From contig NZ_JAAKGV010000005.1 of assembly GCF_011043735.1 (NCBI RefSeq), positions 243,871 to 307,870 of the forward strand: DNA of 64,000 nucleotides, in the 5' to 3' direction. The notes under the pieces were generated by a model. That model was not told the DNA's origin. It ran no database searches and was given only the letters and a program-made list of their open reading frames with translations. Of this stretch, positions 50,832-59,931 are shown in pieces. Both the position numbers and the translations under genes were made by a program. How positions within the stretch are numbered: the stretch's first letter is position 1; every line of letters starts with the position of its first letter. This stretch comes from Methylobacterium sp. DB0501. Lineage in GTDB: Bacteria; Pseudomonadota; Alphaproteobacteria; Rhizobiales; Beijerinckiaceae.

Positions 50832-51323
50832 TCAGATATGATAGACGTCGATGACGTGGTGGATGTAGTCGTTCTTGAGGATGACCTTCTTGGCCTTGAT
50901 CAGCGGAGCCTCGCCACTGGTATCGAGGGTGTAGAACGACGTGCCGAAATGCGTATCCACCGTCTTGTAGCGGTAGTTGAAGGTGAGCCAGTTGAAGCGG
51001 AGCTTGCACCTCGCCTCGTCCTGCTCCAGGATCTCGACGTTCGAGATGTTGTGCGAGGTGCGCGGCTCCGGCAGGCTGGTGGCGCTGGACCGCTCGGTGC
51101 GGATGCGGAAGACCCGGTCCTCCAGGCCGCTGCGGCTGTCGTAGTAGATCAGCGAGACGTCGGTCTGCGGATCGGTGACGAGCTGGTCGTCGTCGTCCCA
51201 GGACGGCATCCAGAACTCGACGTCGGAAGCGTAGAGCGCGAGCCACGCGTCGAAGTCGCGGTCGTCGAGGAAGCGGGCCTCGCGGTAGAGGAATTGCTGC
51301 ACCTGCTCCAGGGTGAGGGGCAT
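50832..51323 (-). CDS. benB: benzoate 1,2-dioxygenase small (beta) subunit
   Basis: A 163-residue ring-hydroxylating dioxygenase beta subunit with the SnoaL-like cone fold. LYREARFLDDRDFDAWLALYASDVEFWMPSWDDDD is the conserved N-terminal block, and SHNISNVEI with LTFNYRYKTVDTHFG follow. It forms the alpha3beta3 hexamer with BenA and has no metal site. AGGAGC-like sequence precedes the ATG. It is separated from benA by 129 bases that contain a strong hairpin. Confidence 0.94.
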   Translation of the reverse strand: MPLTLEQVQQFLYREARFLDDRDFDAWLALYASDVEFWMPSWDDDDQLVTDPQTDVSLIYYDSRSGLEDRVFRIRTERSSATSLPEPRTSHNISNVEILEQDEARCKLRFNWLTFNYRYKTVDTHFGTSFYTLDTSGEAPLIKAKKVILKNDYIHHVIDVYHI

Positions 51324-51408
51324 CGAAGGGCTCCTTGAGGGCGTGCGGGGGCGCTCGGCGTCCCGGTGGGAGCGGCGCCGCGGGTGTTCCGGTTCGTGAG
51401 TCAGGCTT

Positions 51409-51441
51409 CCGAACCCTCCTCTCTCTGCGGGGAGGGTTCGG
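51409..51441. other. hairpin between benA and benB
   Basis: CCGAACCCTCC pairs perfectly with GGAGGGTTCGG (11 bp, loop of 11 bases). It sits in the 129-base space between benA and benB, where paired dioxygenase subunits usually have a short gap. It may protect the benA 3' end or partly terminate transcription. Confidence 0.65.
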
Positions 51442-51452
51442 GGGCCGGCGCG

Positions 51453-52781
51453 CTACGGCAGGTGCCGCCGCATCGTGTCCATCCAGTAGCGGTGCTGGAT
51501 CGCGAACAGGCCCTCGTCCTCGGTCTTGGCGCCGCTCAGCAGCGGCTTCAGCCCGATCGCCCGCGCGCCCTCGTCCGCCCCCTCGATCCAGTGCTTGGCG
51601 CCGCGGCAGAGGTCGTTCCACTGCGCCGCGCGGCCGCGATAGCCGATCTGGCAGGCGCGGAACTCTTCGAGGTCGTCCGGGGTCGCCATGCCGCTGGCGT
51701 TGAAGAAATCCTCGTACTGGCGGATGCGCCGGGCCCGGGCCTCCGGCGCCTCGCCCTTCGGGGCGATGCAGTAGATCGTCACCTCGGTCTTATCGACGGC
51801 GATCGGCCGGTAGGTCCGGATCTGCGACGAGAACTGGTCCATCAGGTAGACGTTCGGGTAGAGGCAGAGATTGCGCGACCGGTTGATCATCCAGTCGGCC
51901 ATCGCCTGCCCGTGCTGCTCCGCCAGCTCGCCGCGACGGTCCCAGTTCGGCCGGTCCTCCGGGTTGGCCCAGGTGGTCCAGAGCAGGAGGTGGCCGTGCT
52001 CGAACGAGTAGAAGCCGCCGCCTTGCTTGGCCCAGCCGCCCGCATCCATGGCGCGGGTCTTGTCGACGACGTGCGATTCCTTGCGCCGGCTGGTGGTGGC
52101 GGCGTAGTTCCAGTGCGTCGCGCTGACATGGTAGCCGTCGGCGCCGTTCTCGGTCTGGAGCTTCCAGTTGCCGTCGAAGACGTAGGTGGAGGAGCCGCGC
52201 AGGACCTCGAGCCCGTCCGGCGACTGGTCGACGATCATGTCGATGATCCGCGTCGCCTCGCCGAGATGCTCGGTCAGCGGCTTCACGTCGGGGTTGAGGC
52301 TGCCGAACAGGAAGCCGCGATAGTTCTCGAACCGCGCCACCTTGGTCAGGTCGTGCGAGCCGTCGCGGTTGAAGCTCTCGGGATAGCCGGCATTCTCCGG
52401 ATCCTTGACCTTCAGGAGCTTGCCGCCGTTGCTGAAGGTCCAGCCGTGGAACGGGCAGGTGAAGGTCGCCTTGTTGCCGCGCTTGTGCCGGCACACCATC
52501 GCGCCGCGATGGCTGCAGGCATTGACGAAGGCCTGCAACTCGCCCTTGCGGCTGCGGGTGATGACCACCGGCTGGCGGCCCATGAAGGTGGTGAAGTAGT
52601 CGTTCGGGTTCGGGATCTGGCTCTCATGGGCCATGTAGATCCAGTTACCCTCGAAGATGTGCTGCATCTCCAATTCGAAGATATCGGGATCGGTGAAGAT
52701 GTCGCGCCGGCACCGGTACACGCCGGTCTCCGGGTTCTCCTCGACCGCGGTCTCGACGACGTGATGCAGATCTTCCAGCAT
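51453..52781 (-). CDS. benA: benzoate 1,2-dioxygenase large (alpha) subunit
   Basis: A 442-residue Rieske oxygenase. Rieske [2Fe-2S] ligands are Cys89, His91, Cys109 and His112 (CSHRGAMVC...CPFHGW). The mononuclear iron site lies in [16 protein letters not shown], with its Asp nearer the C terminus. It dihydroxylates benzoate at C1/C2 to the cis-diol, with BenB and BenC. ATG at 52781 follows GGGAGAAG and gives the family N terminus (MLEDLHHVV). It is the first gene of the minus-strand ben-cat operon, and its upstream region is shared with the divergent LysR gene. Confidence 0.95.
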   Translation of the reverse strand: MLEDLHHVVETAVEENPETGVYRCRRDIFTDPDIFELEMQHIFEGNWIYMAHESQIPNPNDYFTTFMGRQPVVITRSRKGELQAFVNACSHRGAMVCRHKRGNKATFTCPFHGWTFSNGGKLLKVKDPENAGYPESFNRDGSHDLTKVARFENYRGFLFGSLNPDVKPLTEHLGEATRIIDMIVDQSPDGLEVLRGSSTYVFDGNWKLQTENGADGYHVSATHWNYAATTSRRKESHVVDKTRAMDAGGWAKQGGGFYSFEHGHLLLWTTWANPEDRPNWDRRGELAEQHGQAMADWMINRSRNLCLYPNVYLMDQFSSQIRTYRPIAVDKTEVTIYCIAPKGEAPEARARRIRQYEDFFNASGMATPDDLEEFRACQIGYRGRAAQWNDLCRGAKHWIEGADEGARAIGLKPLLSGAKTEDEGLFAIQHRYWMDTMRRHLP

Positions 52782-52999
52782 GATCTTCTCCCTGCCGCGC
52801 CGGCTGTTTCGGGACGAGAGGGATCGTTGCCGGTCCACGCGCTGGGCGGGCCGGATCGGATCGTGCTCTCGTCTTGCGCAGGGTGGCGTGGTCTCGGGAG
52901 AGTCTCGTCCCGGGCCCCGCTCGCGCCCTGAGCGTTTCCTCTTTTTTCAGTTCTAAGGAAGCGGCATAACGAGGTCCAAGACCGATTGGGAACAAAACC

Positions 53000-53014
53000 A
53001 TTCCTGGCAGGAAT
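53000..53014. promoter_or_regulatory. palindromic LysR-type operator candidate in the ben/LysR divergent region
   Basis: ATTCCTG-G-CAGGAAT is a perfect 15-bp palindrome with the T-N11-A layout of LysR boxes, 17 bases before the regulator start. Next to it, GGAATGATTGG occurs twice (53010-53020 and 53024-53034). The location overlapping the regulator's own leader suits autoregulation and control of benA, whose start lies about 220 bases away on the other strand. Confidence 0.55.
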
Positions 53015-53030
53015 GATTGGGGAGGAATGA

Positions 53031-53939
53031 TTGGAGCTGCGCCACCTGCGCTACTTCGTGGCCGTCGCCCGCGCGCAGAGCTTCACCCGTGCGGCGGAGG
53101 CAATGCACGTCGCCCAGCCGGCCCTGAGCAAGCAGGTGCAGCAATTCGAGGAGGAGTTCGGCCTGGAGCTGATCGAGCGCGGCTCGCGGCCGGTGCGGCT
53201 GACCGAGCCGGGCCGGGTGATCTACGAGCAGGCGCTCCAGATCCTGGAGCGGGTCGACGACCTGCGCGAGACCGGCCGGCGCCTGCGCGTCGCCGAGCGC
53301 AACAGCTTCCGGGTCGGCTTCGTCGCCTCGACCCTGTACGGCCGCCTGCCGGAGATCCTGCGCGGCTACCGGATGAAGCGCCCGGACGTCGACCTGACCC
53401 TGCTCGAGCTCCTGACGCTCGAACAGATCGCGGCGCTGAAGGAGGGCCGGATCGATGTCGGCTTCGGCCGGGTCGAGATCGAGGACCCGGCGATCGAACG
53501 CGTCCTCTTGCGCAATGAGAAATTGATCGTAGCCGTGCCGATGGCCTGGGATTCCGAGCGCCCGCCGGGCCCGCTGAAGCTGCACGACCTCGCCGACACG
53601 GCGCTGATCCTCTACCCGAAGAGCGCGCGGCCCAACAACGCCGACCGCATCCTGGCGCTCTTTCGCGAGCACGGCGTGCGTCCGCCGGTGATCCACGAGG
53701 TGCGCGAGCTCCAGACCGCGCTCGGCCTCGTGGCGGCGGAAGCCGGTCTCTGCGTGGTCCCCGCCTCGATCGAGCGCCTGCGCCGCGACGGCGTCGCCTA
53801 CCGGCCCCTCGACGAGGACCGGGCGCTGATCCCGGTCATCATGAGCTACCGCAAGAACGACCCCTCCCCGGAGATCGGCCTGATCCTGCAATGCGTGAAG
53901 GAGGATTATCAGCGGGAGGGATTGCGGTTCGGCGTGTGA
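53031..53939 (+). CDS. LysR-type regulator of aromatic degradation (BenM/CatM-like)
   Basis: A 302-residue LysR protein. The helix-turn-helix is at about 1-60 (MELRHLRYFVAVARAQSFTRAAEAMHVAQPALSKQVQQFE), and the effector domain has VGFVASTLYGRLPEILRGYR, matching the BenM/CatM/CatR group that responds to muconate and benzoate. The start is TTG at 53031 behind GGAGGA; the nearby ATG at 53027 is in another frame. It is divergent from benA, as in other ben-cat systems, and very probably activates that operon. Low-efficiency TTG start fits a regulator. Confidence 0.88.
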   Translation: MELRHLRYFVAVARAQSFTRAAEAMHVAQPALSKQVQQFEEEFGLELIERGSRPVRLTEPGRVIYEQALQILERVDDLRETGRRLRVAERNSFRVGFVASTLYGRLPEILRGYRMKRPDVDLTLLELLTLEQIAALKEGRIDVGFGRVEIEDPAIERVLLRNEKLIVAVPMAWDSERPPGPLKLHDLADTALILYPKSARPNNADRILALFREHGVRPPVIHEVRELQTALGLVAAEAGLCVVPASIERLRRDGVAYRPLDEDRALIPVIMSYRKNDPSPEIGLILQCVKEDYQREGLRFGV

Positions 53940-54086
53940 GGCCCCCGCCCTCGCCGAGATGTGACGGCCGGGCAGCCGCGGCGGAGCCTCCGCCGGCATT
54001 CGCGCCCCTGTCGGACGGCCGCGCCCCGCGCCATCTCGGGAGAGGGCCGAGGTCCGGCGCCCCACTCCATCCCGTCCGGAGGGACG

Positions 54087-55229
54087 ATGCCCGATCTGTT
54101 CAGCCCGTTCACCCTCAAGGACGTGACCCTGCGCAACCGCATCGTCATGTCGCCGATGACGATGTACCGCTCGCCGCCGGACGGCACGGTGACGGATTTC
54201 CACCTGATGCTGGTCGGCTCGCGGGCCGCGGGCGGGTTCGGGCTGGTCTTTCCCGAGCAGATCGCGATCCAGCCCGACGGGCGCACGTCCACGTCCTGCG
54301 CCGGCCTGTGGGACGACGCGCAGATCGAGGGGCTGGCGCGCATCAACCGCCTCGTCAAGGACATGGGCGCGGTGCCGGCGATCCAGCTCGGCCATACCGG
54401 GCGGAAGGGCAGCGAGAACCGCCCCTGGGACGACCCGCGCCGGCAATACGCCCCCGATCACCCGCAGGGCTGGCAGGTGCGCGGGCCCTCCGCCCTGCCC
54501 TATGGCGGCCGCTTCGCCCATCCGGTGCAGGAGATGTCGGTGGCGGAGATCGGGGCGGTCCATGCCGATTACGCGGCGGCCGCGCGCCGCGCCGCCGCGG
54601 CGGGGTTCGAGTGGCTCGAACTGCATTTCGCCCATGGCTATCTCGGCGCGAGCTTCTTCTCGCCGCTGGCGAACAAGCGGACGGACGCCTATGGCGGCGC
54701 GCTCGAGAACCGGGTGCGCTTCCATCTCGAGGCGATCGACGCCGTCAGGGCGGTCTGGCCGGAGCGGCTGCCGCTGACGATGCGCCTCGGCTCCGACGAC
54801 CTGCACCCGGAGGGCGTCCAGTTCGACGAGTCCGTCGCCGCCATCGGGCTGATGAAGGAGCGCGGGCTCGACCTCGCCGACCTCTCGGTCGGGCTCAACA
54901 CCGACGACATGCGCGCGCCGCCGTTCAAGGACCTCGCCTTCATGGTCGAGCGCGGCGCCCGCGTGCGGCGCGAATGCGGCCTGCCCGTCGGCGTGAGCTG
55001 GAATCTCGGCGTCCCCGCCGAGGCCGACCGGGTCGTCCGGGACGAACTCGTCGATCTGGTCTTCCTGGGGCGGCCGGCGCTCGCCAACCCGCACTGGCCG
55101 GTCTGGGCGGCGCGGGAGCTCGGCCACCCCGACCCGTTCTCCCTGGTGCCGGAGGACTGGGCGTGGTGGCTGCGCAACTTCCGCGCCAGCCCCGACGCCA
55201 TCGGCTGGCCGCCGGCGCCACCCCGGTGA
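54087..55229 (+). CDS. NADH:flavin oxidoreductase (Old Yellow Enzyme, YqjM-like)
   Basis: A 380-residue FMN TIM-barrel ene-reductase homologue. Features: RNRIVMSPMTMYRSPPDG (YqjM has MSPMCMYS, so the redox-tuning Cys is Thr here), QLGHTGRKGS, the substrate-anion His pair in LHFAHGYLGASFFSPLANKRTDAYGG, and LVFLGRPALANPHWP. It would reduce activated C=C bonds with NAD(P)H. ATG at 54087 follows CGGAGGGA. It lies 147 bases after the LysR gene on the same strand, possibly cotranscribed, but no link to benzoate breakdown is established. Confidence 0.87.
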   Translation: MPDLFSPFTLKDVTLRNRIVMSPMTMYRSPPDGTVTDFHLMLVGSRAAGGFGLVFPEQIAIQPDGRTSTSCAGLWDDAQIEGLARINRLVKDMGAVPAIQLGHTGRKGSENRPWDDPRRQYAPDHPQGWQVRGPSALPYGGRFAHPVQEMSVAEIGAVHADYAAAARRAAAAGFEWLELHFAHGYLGASFFSPLANKRTDAYGGALENRVRFHLEAIDAVRAVWPERLPLTMRLGSDDLHPEGVQFDESVAAIGLMKERGLDLADLSVGLNTDDMRAPPFKDLAFMVERGARVRRECGLPVGVSWNLGVPAEADRVVRDELVDLVFLGRPALANPHWPVWAARELGHPDPFSLVPEDWAWWLRNFRASPDAIGWPPAPPR

Positions 55230-55566
55230 CGACAAACGGTCTCGGCTTGCCGGTTTTTCCTCACCGGCAGCACCGTGCTATCGCATTAAGCGTTGCAGAG
55301 TGGATCGCCCCCGCGATCTCATGCGACGGGCAGGCCGGGCCGGCGCAGTCTGAACAGCTTCCCGCCGGACCCTGGCCTGCCGCGATGCCGGTACCCCGGC
55401 ATGGCCGGGTCCGAGCCGGTCATGCGACGTCCGATCGGTCGCTCGGCGATTGCTGGCCGATCGCGTTCGCCGTGCGGACGTCGGCTTCGCTCGAGCATGT
55501 GGAGCCTCCGGCTCCCCCCCGCGGGCTGGTGAGACGCAGTCCGGAAGGGATCGTCCGGACTTCGCA
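55230..55566. other. intergenic region with a hairpin
   Basis: 337 bases with no gene recognised. ATGCCGG-TACC-CCGGCAT (55385-55402) forms a tight hairpin. The region lies between two converging genes, so the hairpin could contribute to termination, though no T-run follows. Confidence 0.45.
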
Positions 55567-55824
55567 TCAGCCGTCGAGTTCCTGACGGTCCGGGTCGCAG
55601 GTCGCCTCCAGGCTCAGCGTGACGGTACAGAGCCGCGTCCCCCGTTCGTCGCGGACATAGGCCGCGAAGCGGCGCCGGCCGTCGTGCGGGGGCGCCTCCC
55701 GGCCGATATCGGGCAGGGCCGCGATCGCCGCGTCGCGGGCGGCCTCGACGCTCGGATACTCGTCCCCGTCGTCGTCCGGCAGGGATTGGTCGCCATCCTG
55801 GTAGTCGATGAAGAAGCGGGGCAT
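55567..55824 (-). CDS. DUF6894-type small protein
   Basis: An 85-residue protein: MPRFFIDYQDGDQSLPDDDGDEYPSVEAARDAAIAALPDIG, then RRRFAAYVRDERGTRLCTVTLSLEATC. The pattern of an N-terminal MPR-F-F-D strand, acidic loop with D-x-G-x-E/Y and a helix of Ala/Arg followed by two strands matches the DUF6894 proteins common in Methylobacterium and Bradyrhizobium. Function unknown. ATG at 55824 restores the family N terminus; the longer frame is noise. Confidence 0.75.
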   Translation of the reverse strand: MPRFFIDYQDGDQSLPDDDGDEYPSVEAARDAAIAALPDIGREAPPHDGRRRFAAYVRDERGTRLCTVTLSLEATCDPDRQELDG

Positions 55825-56036
55825 CGCGAAGGGGATCCGGGCGGGACGTGGCATCTCCGGGGCTGGAAACCCCGACCGGGGCGAAGGTTGCAGGAGACCG
55901 CGATCGATTGTGGGTTTCCTGCGGCAACCCCATGCAGCCGGACGAATATCCCGCCGTTTGTGCACAATTGCACAGACAGCCCGGCAAGCGCTGCGCTAGG
56001 AGGGAGAGCAAGCCTCGCCCCCGAACCCCGCGGCCG

Positions 56037-56810
56037 ATGATCCCCGACGACGCCCCCCTCCTGATCGGCAACCTCCTCCTCGGCGCCCTGCAGCCTCGGG
56101 ACCGCGCCCTCCTGGCGCCGCACCTGGAGGCGCGGGAGTGCCGGCGCGGCGAGGTGCTGTTCGAGGCCGGGGAGGACGTCTCGTTCATCTCCTTTCCGAC
56201 CGGATCGACCGTGGCGGCCCTGGTGATCGCCATGCGGGACGGCCGCACGGTCGAGGTGGCGACGGTCGGGCACGAGGGTGCGATCGGCGGCGTGGTCAGC
56301 CAGGGCTCGCTGCCGGCCTTCAGCCGCGCCGTCGTGCAGATCGCCGGGCCGGTCCTGCGCCTGGAGACGCAGCGCCTGCAGGAGACGAAGGCCGCCTCCC
56401 CCGCCCTGCGCAACCTGTTCACCCGCTACGCGGATTGCCTCCTCGCGCAGGTCCTCCAGGCGGTGGCCTGCAACGCCCTGCACCCGATCGAGGAGCGCTG
56501 CGCCCGCTGGATCCTCGGCCTGCAGGACCGGCTCGACAGCGAGGTGCTGCCGATCACCCACGAGCTGCTGGCCGACCTGCTCGGGGTCCAGCGCTCCTAC
56601 CTGACCCGCACGCTCAAGAGCCTGCAGCAGCAGGACCTGATCCAGGTCCGCCGCGGGCGCATCGTCGTCTGCAATCGCGCCGCGCTGGAGGCGAAGGCCT
56701 GCGAGTGCCACGGTGCCGTCAAGCGGCATTTCGAGACCGTGCTCGGCGCCCTGTGCGGCCCGTCGGCCCCGCCGGTCGCGCTGAGCCCGACCCGCCGTCG
56801 GGCGTTCTGA
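56037..56810 (+). CDS. Crp/Fnr-family transcriptional regulator
   Basis: A 257-residue regulator. The N-terminal cyclic-nucleotide-binding beta roll (about 10-130) has LEARECRRGEVLFEAGEDVSFISFPTGSTVAAL. The C-terminal winged helix (about 165-225) contains ITHELLADLLGVQRSYLTRTLKSLQQQDLIQVRRG. No Fnr-type N-terminal Cys cluster is seen, so it is not an oxygen-sensing FeS protein. The HPIEERCARWIL segment marks a subgroup often found beside PAS/HWE kinases in Rhizobiales. It precedes such a kinase by 21 bases, so the two probably form one light-, redox- or stress-signalling unit (inference). Confidence 0.85.
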   Translation: MIPDDAPLLIGNLLLGALQPRDRALLAPHLEARECRRGEVLFEAGEDVSFISFPTGSTVAALVIAMRDGRTVEVATVGHEGAIGGVVSQGSLPAFSRAVVQIAGPVLRLETQRLQETKAASPALRNLFTRYADCLLAQVLQAVACNALHPIEERCARWILGLQDRLDSEVLPITHELLADLLGVQRSYLTRTLKSLQQQDLIQVRRGRIVVCNRAALEAKACECHGAVKRHFETVLGALCGPSAPPVALSPTRRRAF

Positions 56811-56831
56811 GGAGCTTCGTCGGCACCCGCC

Positions 56832-59800
56832 ATGGCACAGGATTTCGGCATCAGGGATTCAGACGCGATGGACCCCGAGGCGAGGATGCCGGAGGCGGCG
56901 GACCGGGTAACCGCCGAGCAGGAGCGCCTGCGCGCCCTCCACCGCTACCAGATCCTCGATACGCCGCGCGAGGAGGAGTTCGACGGCATCGCGCTCCTCG
57001 CCGCCGAGATCTGCGGGACCGCGATCGCGGTGGTCAACCTGATCGGCGACGGGCGGCAGTTCTTCAAGGCCGAGATCGGGCTCGGCGTGCGCGAGACGCC
57101 GCTGGAGAGTGCGTTCTGCCGCCAGGCGCTCCTGGAGCAGGACTTCCTGTCCGTGCCCGACGCCACGCAGGATCCCCGCTTCGCCGACAATCCGCTGGTG
57201 ACCGGTGGCCCGGGCCTGCGCTTCTATGCCGGCGCCCTGCTCAAGACCCCGGACGGGCTGCCCATCGGCACCGTCTGCGTGCTCGACACGGTGCCCCGCA
57301 CCTTGAGCGAGCGCCAGCAGGCGAGCCTCAGGCACCTGGCGCGCCAGACCATGACGCAGCTGGAGCTGCGCCGCACCTTGCGCGAGCAGCGGGCCGAGCG
57401 GGAGCTGCAAGACCGCATCCTGGACAGCGCGACCGACTACGCGATCGTCGCCACCGATCGCCACGGCCGGATCACGCGCTGGAACGAGGGCGCCGTGCGC
57501 ATCCTCGGCTGGACCGCGTCCGAGATGCTCGGCCGGCCCGCCGCCACGGTCTTCACGCCCGAGGACCGGGCCGGGGGGCAGCCCGAGATCGAGATGAACC
57601 TCGCCCTCGCCCGCGGCCGCGCCCCGGCCGAGCGCTGGTACCTGCGAAAGAGCGGCGAGCGGTTCTGGGCGCAGGGCGAGACGATGCCGCTGACGGCCGA
57701 GGACGGGACGACGCAGGGCTTCCTGAAGATCCTGCGCGACCGCAGCCAGCACCGGGCGCAGGCCGCCGCCCGCGACGCCGACGAGCGGCGGTTCCGCTCG
57801 CTCGTCGAGGTCAGCCCGCAAGTGGTCTGGTTCGGCGATGCCGACGGCACCGTCACCTACTGCAACGCCTACTGGTTCGACTATACCGGCCTGCCCCCCG
57901 GGGACACCGGCGAGGCGAGCTGGACGAGTGCGATCCACCCGGATCACCGCGAGCGCATCCGCGCGGCCTGGTTCGCGGCGGCCCGGTCCGGGACCCGCTT
58001 CGAGATGGAATTTCCGTTGCGCCGGGCGGATGGCGAGTACCGCTGGTTCCTCTCGCGCGGCCGGCCGGTCGCGGACGGCGACGGGCGGATCCTGAGCTGG
58101 ATCGGCATCGCCCTCGACATCCACGAGCGCAAGCGGGCCGAGGGACGCTTCCAGGTCCTGACCACGCTCTCGCCCGCGACCATCTGGTTCGGCGATCCCG
58201 ATGGCGGCGTCAGCTACGTCAACGACCGCTGGTACGAGTACAGCGGCCAGACGCCGGACGAGGCCCTGCCGGTGGGTTGGGCCGAGGCGGTCCACCCGGA
58301 TGACCGGCCCGCGCTGATGGCCGCCTGGGACGAGGCCCGCGCCCGTGGCACCCCGTACGACACCGAGGCGCGCCTGCGCCGCCGTGACGGGGCCTATCGC
58401 TGGTTCTCGCTGCGGGCCGCCCCCTTGCGCGACGAGGCCGGCACGGTCGTCGGCTGGCTCGGCAGCAACAGCGACATCCACGACCGTCGCCGCACCGAGG
58501 AGGACCTGCGCAAGACCCAGGACCTCCTGCGCCTCGCCACCGAGGCCACCAGCCTCGGCATCTTCGACTACAACCTCGCCACCGGCGACGTGCACTGGGA
58601 CGCTCCCATGCGGGCCGCGTTCGGGCTCCCGCTCGACGCGCCGGTGAGCTACGCGACCTTCCTGGCCGGGCTGCACCCGGAGGACCGGGCGCGGACGGAC
58701 GCGGCCGTCCAGGCCGCCCTCGACCCGGCGGGCCCCGGCCGCTTCGACATCGAGTACCGCACCGTCGGGCTCGCGGACGGGATCGAGCGCTGGCTCGCCG
58801 CCAAGGGCCGGACGATCGTCGAGCAGGGGCGCGCGATGCGCTTCGTCGGCACCGCGCGGGACATCACCGCCGGGCGACGGGCCGACCGGGAGCTGCGCGA
58901 GACCGAGGAGCGCTACCGCCTGGCGGCGCAGGCGACCAACGACGCGATCTGGGACTGGGACCTGACCAGCGACCACATCCGCTGGAACGAGGCGGTGCAG
59001 ACCCTGTTCGGCTACGCCGCCGCGGAAGTGGGCCCGAGCGGGGCGTGGTGGAAGGCGCAGATCCATCCCGACGACCGCGTGCGGGTGACGGCCGGCATCC
59101 ACGCGGTGATCGACGGGACCGGCGAGCACTGGAACGACGAGTACCGCTTCCTGCGCGCCGACGGCACCTATGCCGACATCCTCGACCGCGGTTACGTCCT
59201 GCGGGACGGGCGCGGCCGCGCGATGCGGATGATCGGCGCCATGCTCGACATCACCGCCCGCAAGCGCGCCGAGGAGCACCAGCGCCTGCTGACGGGCGAG
59301 TTGCAGCACCGGGTGAAGAACACGCTCGCCCTGGTCCAGGCGATCGCCAGCCAGACCCTGCGCGGCGCCCGGGACGTCGACGAGATGCGGGAGGCCTTCG
59401 CGTCCCGGCTGATCTCGCTCGGGCGGGCGCACGACATCCTGACCCAGGCGAGCTGGACCGCCGCACCGATCCTCGACGTGGTCGAGGGCGCGCTGAGCGT
59501 GCACCAACCCGCCGGGCCGGTCCGGATCCGGATGAGCGGCCCGAACGTGCGGCTCGCCGCCAAGCCCGCCCTGTCGCTGGCGCTGGCCCTGCACGAGCTC
59601 GCCACCAACGCCTTCAAGTACGGGGCGCTCTCGAACGAGACCGGCCTCGTCGACGTCCGCTGGCACGTGGTGCACGGCGCCGGCGAGACCCGCTTCAGCC
59701 TGACCTGGTCCGAGCAGGGCGGCCCGCCGATCCTGACCCCGCCGCAGCGCAAGGGATTCGGCTCGCGGCTGATCGAGCGCAGCTTCGCGGCCGAGGTCGA

Positions 59801-59900
59801 CGGCGAGGTGACGCTGACCTACGCCCCCGCGGGCCTCGTCTGCCGCCTGGAGGCGGCCCTGTCCTCGATGCAGGAGCAGCGCAGCGAGGCGGCCGCGTGA
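56832..59900 (+). CDS. GAF/multi-PAS HWE-type sensor histidine kinase
   Basis: A 1022-residue soluble sensor. The GAF domain (about 30-180) opens LHRYQILDTPREEEFDGIALLAAEICG. It is followed by about five PAS/PAC units (near 195-310, 320-440, 445-565, 570-690 and 695-810), each ending in a PAC-like D-I-T/H segment such as GIALDIHERKRAEG. The HWE kinase core has phospho-acceptor His826 in LQHRVKNTLALVQAIA, then ALHELATNAFKYGALS and GFGSRLIERSF. There is no classical HisKA or receiver. HWE kinases often feed the general stress response or phytochrome-like outputs. It is tightly linked to the Crp/Fnr gene. Confidence 0.9.
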   Translation: MAQDFGIRDSDAMDPEARMPEAADRVTAEQERLRALHRYQILDTPREEEFDGIALLAAEICGTAIAVVNLIGDGRQFFKAEIGLGVRETPLESAFCRQALLEQDFLSVPDATQDPRFADNPLVTGGPGLRFYAGALLKTPDGLPIGTVCVLDTVPRTLSERQQASLRHLARQTMTQLELRRTLREQRAERELQDRILDSATDYAIVATDRHGRITRWNEGAVRILGWTASEMLGRPAATVFTPEDRAGGQPEIEMNLALARGRAPAERWYLRKSGERFWAQGETMPLTAEDGTTQGFLKILRDRSQHRAQAAARDADERRFRSLVEVSPQVVWFGDADGTVTYCNAYWFDYTGLPPGDTGEASWTSAIHPDHRERIRAAWFAAARSGTRFEMEFPLRRADGEYRWFLSRGRPVADGDGRILSWIGIALDIHERKRAEGRFQVLTTLSPATIWFGDPDGGVSYVNDRWYEYSGQTPDEALPVGWAEAVHPDDRPALMAAWDEARARGTPYDTEARLRRRDGAYRWFSLRAAPLRDEAGTVVGWLGSNSDIHDRRRTEEDLRKTQDLLRLATEATSLGIFDYNLATGDVHWDAPMRAAFGLPLDAPVSYATFLAGLHPEDRARTDAAVQAALDPAGPGRFDIEYRTVGLADGIERWLAAKGRTIVEQGRAMRFVGTARDITAGRRADRELRETEERYRLAAQATNDAIWDWDLTSDHIRWNEAVQTLFGYAAAEVGPSGAWWKAQIHPDDRVRVTAGIHAVIDGTGEHWNDEYRFLRADGTYADILDRGYVLRDGRGRAMRMIGAMLDITARKRAEEHQRLLTGELQHRVKNTLALVQAIASQTLRGARDVDEMREAFASRLISLGRAHDILTQASWTAAPILDVVEGALSVHQPAGPVRIRMSGPNVRLAAKPALSLALALHELATNAFKYGALSNETGLVDVRWHVVHGAGETRFSLTWSEQGGPPILTPPQRKGFGSRLIERSFAAEVDGEVTLTYAPAGLVCRLEAALSSMQEQRSEAAA

Positions 59901-59931
59901 GCCGTCGCGGCGCCCGGGGACACCCCTCCCG

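Noticed and set aside
56859..59675. A 938-codon minus-strand open frame opposite the HWE kinase
   Set aside because: Same reason: shadow of a multi-PAS kinase, no recognisable domains.
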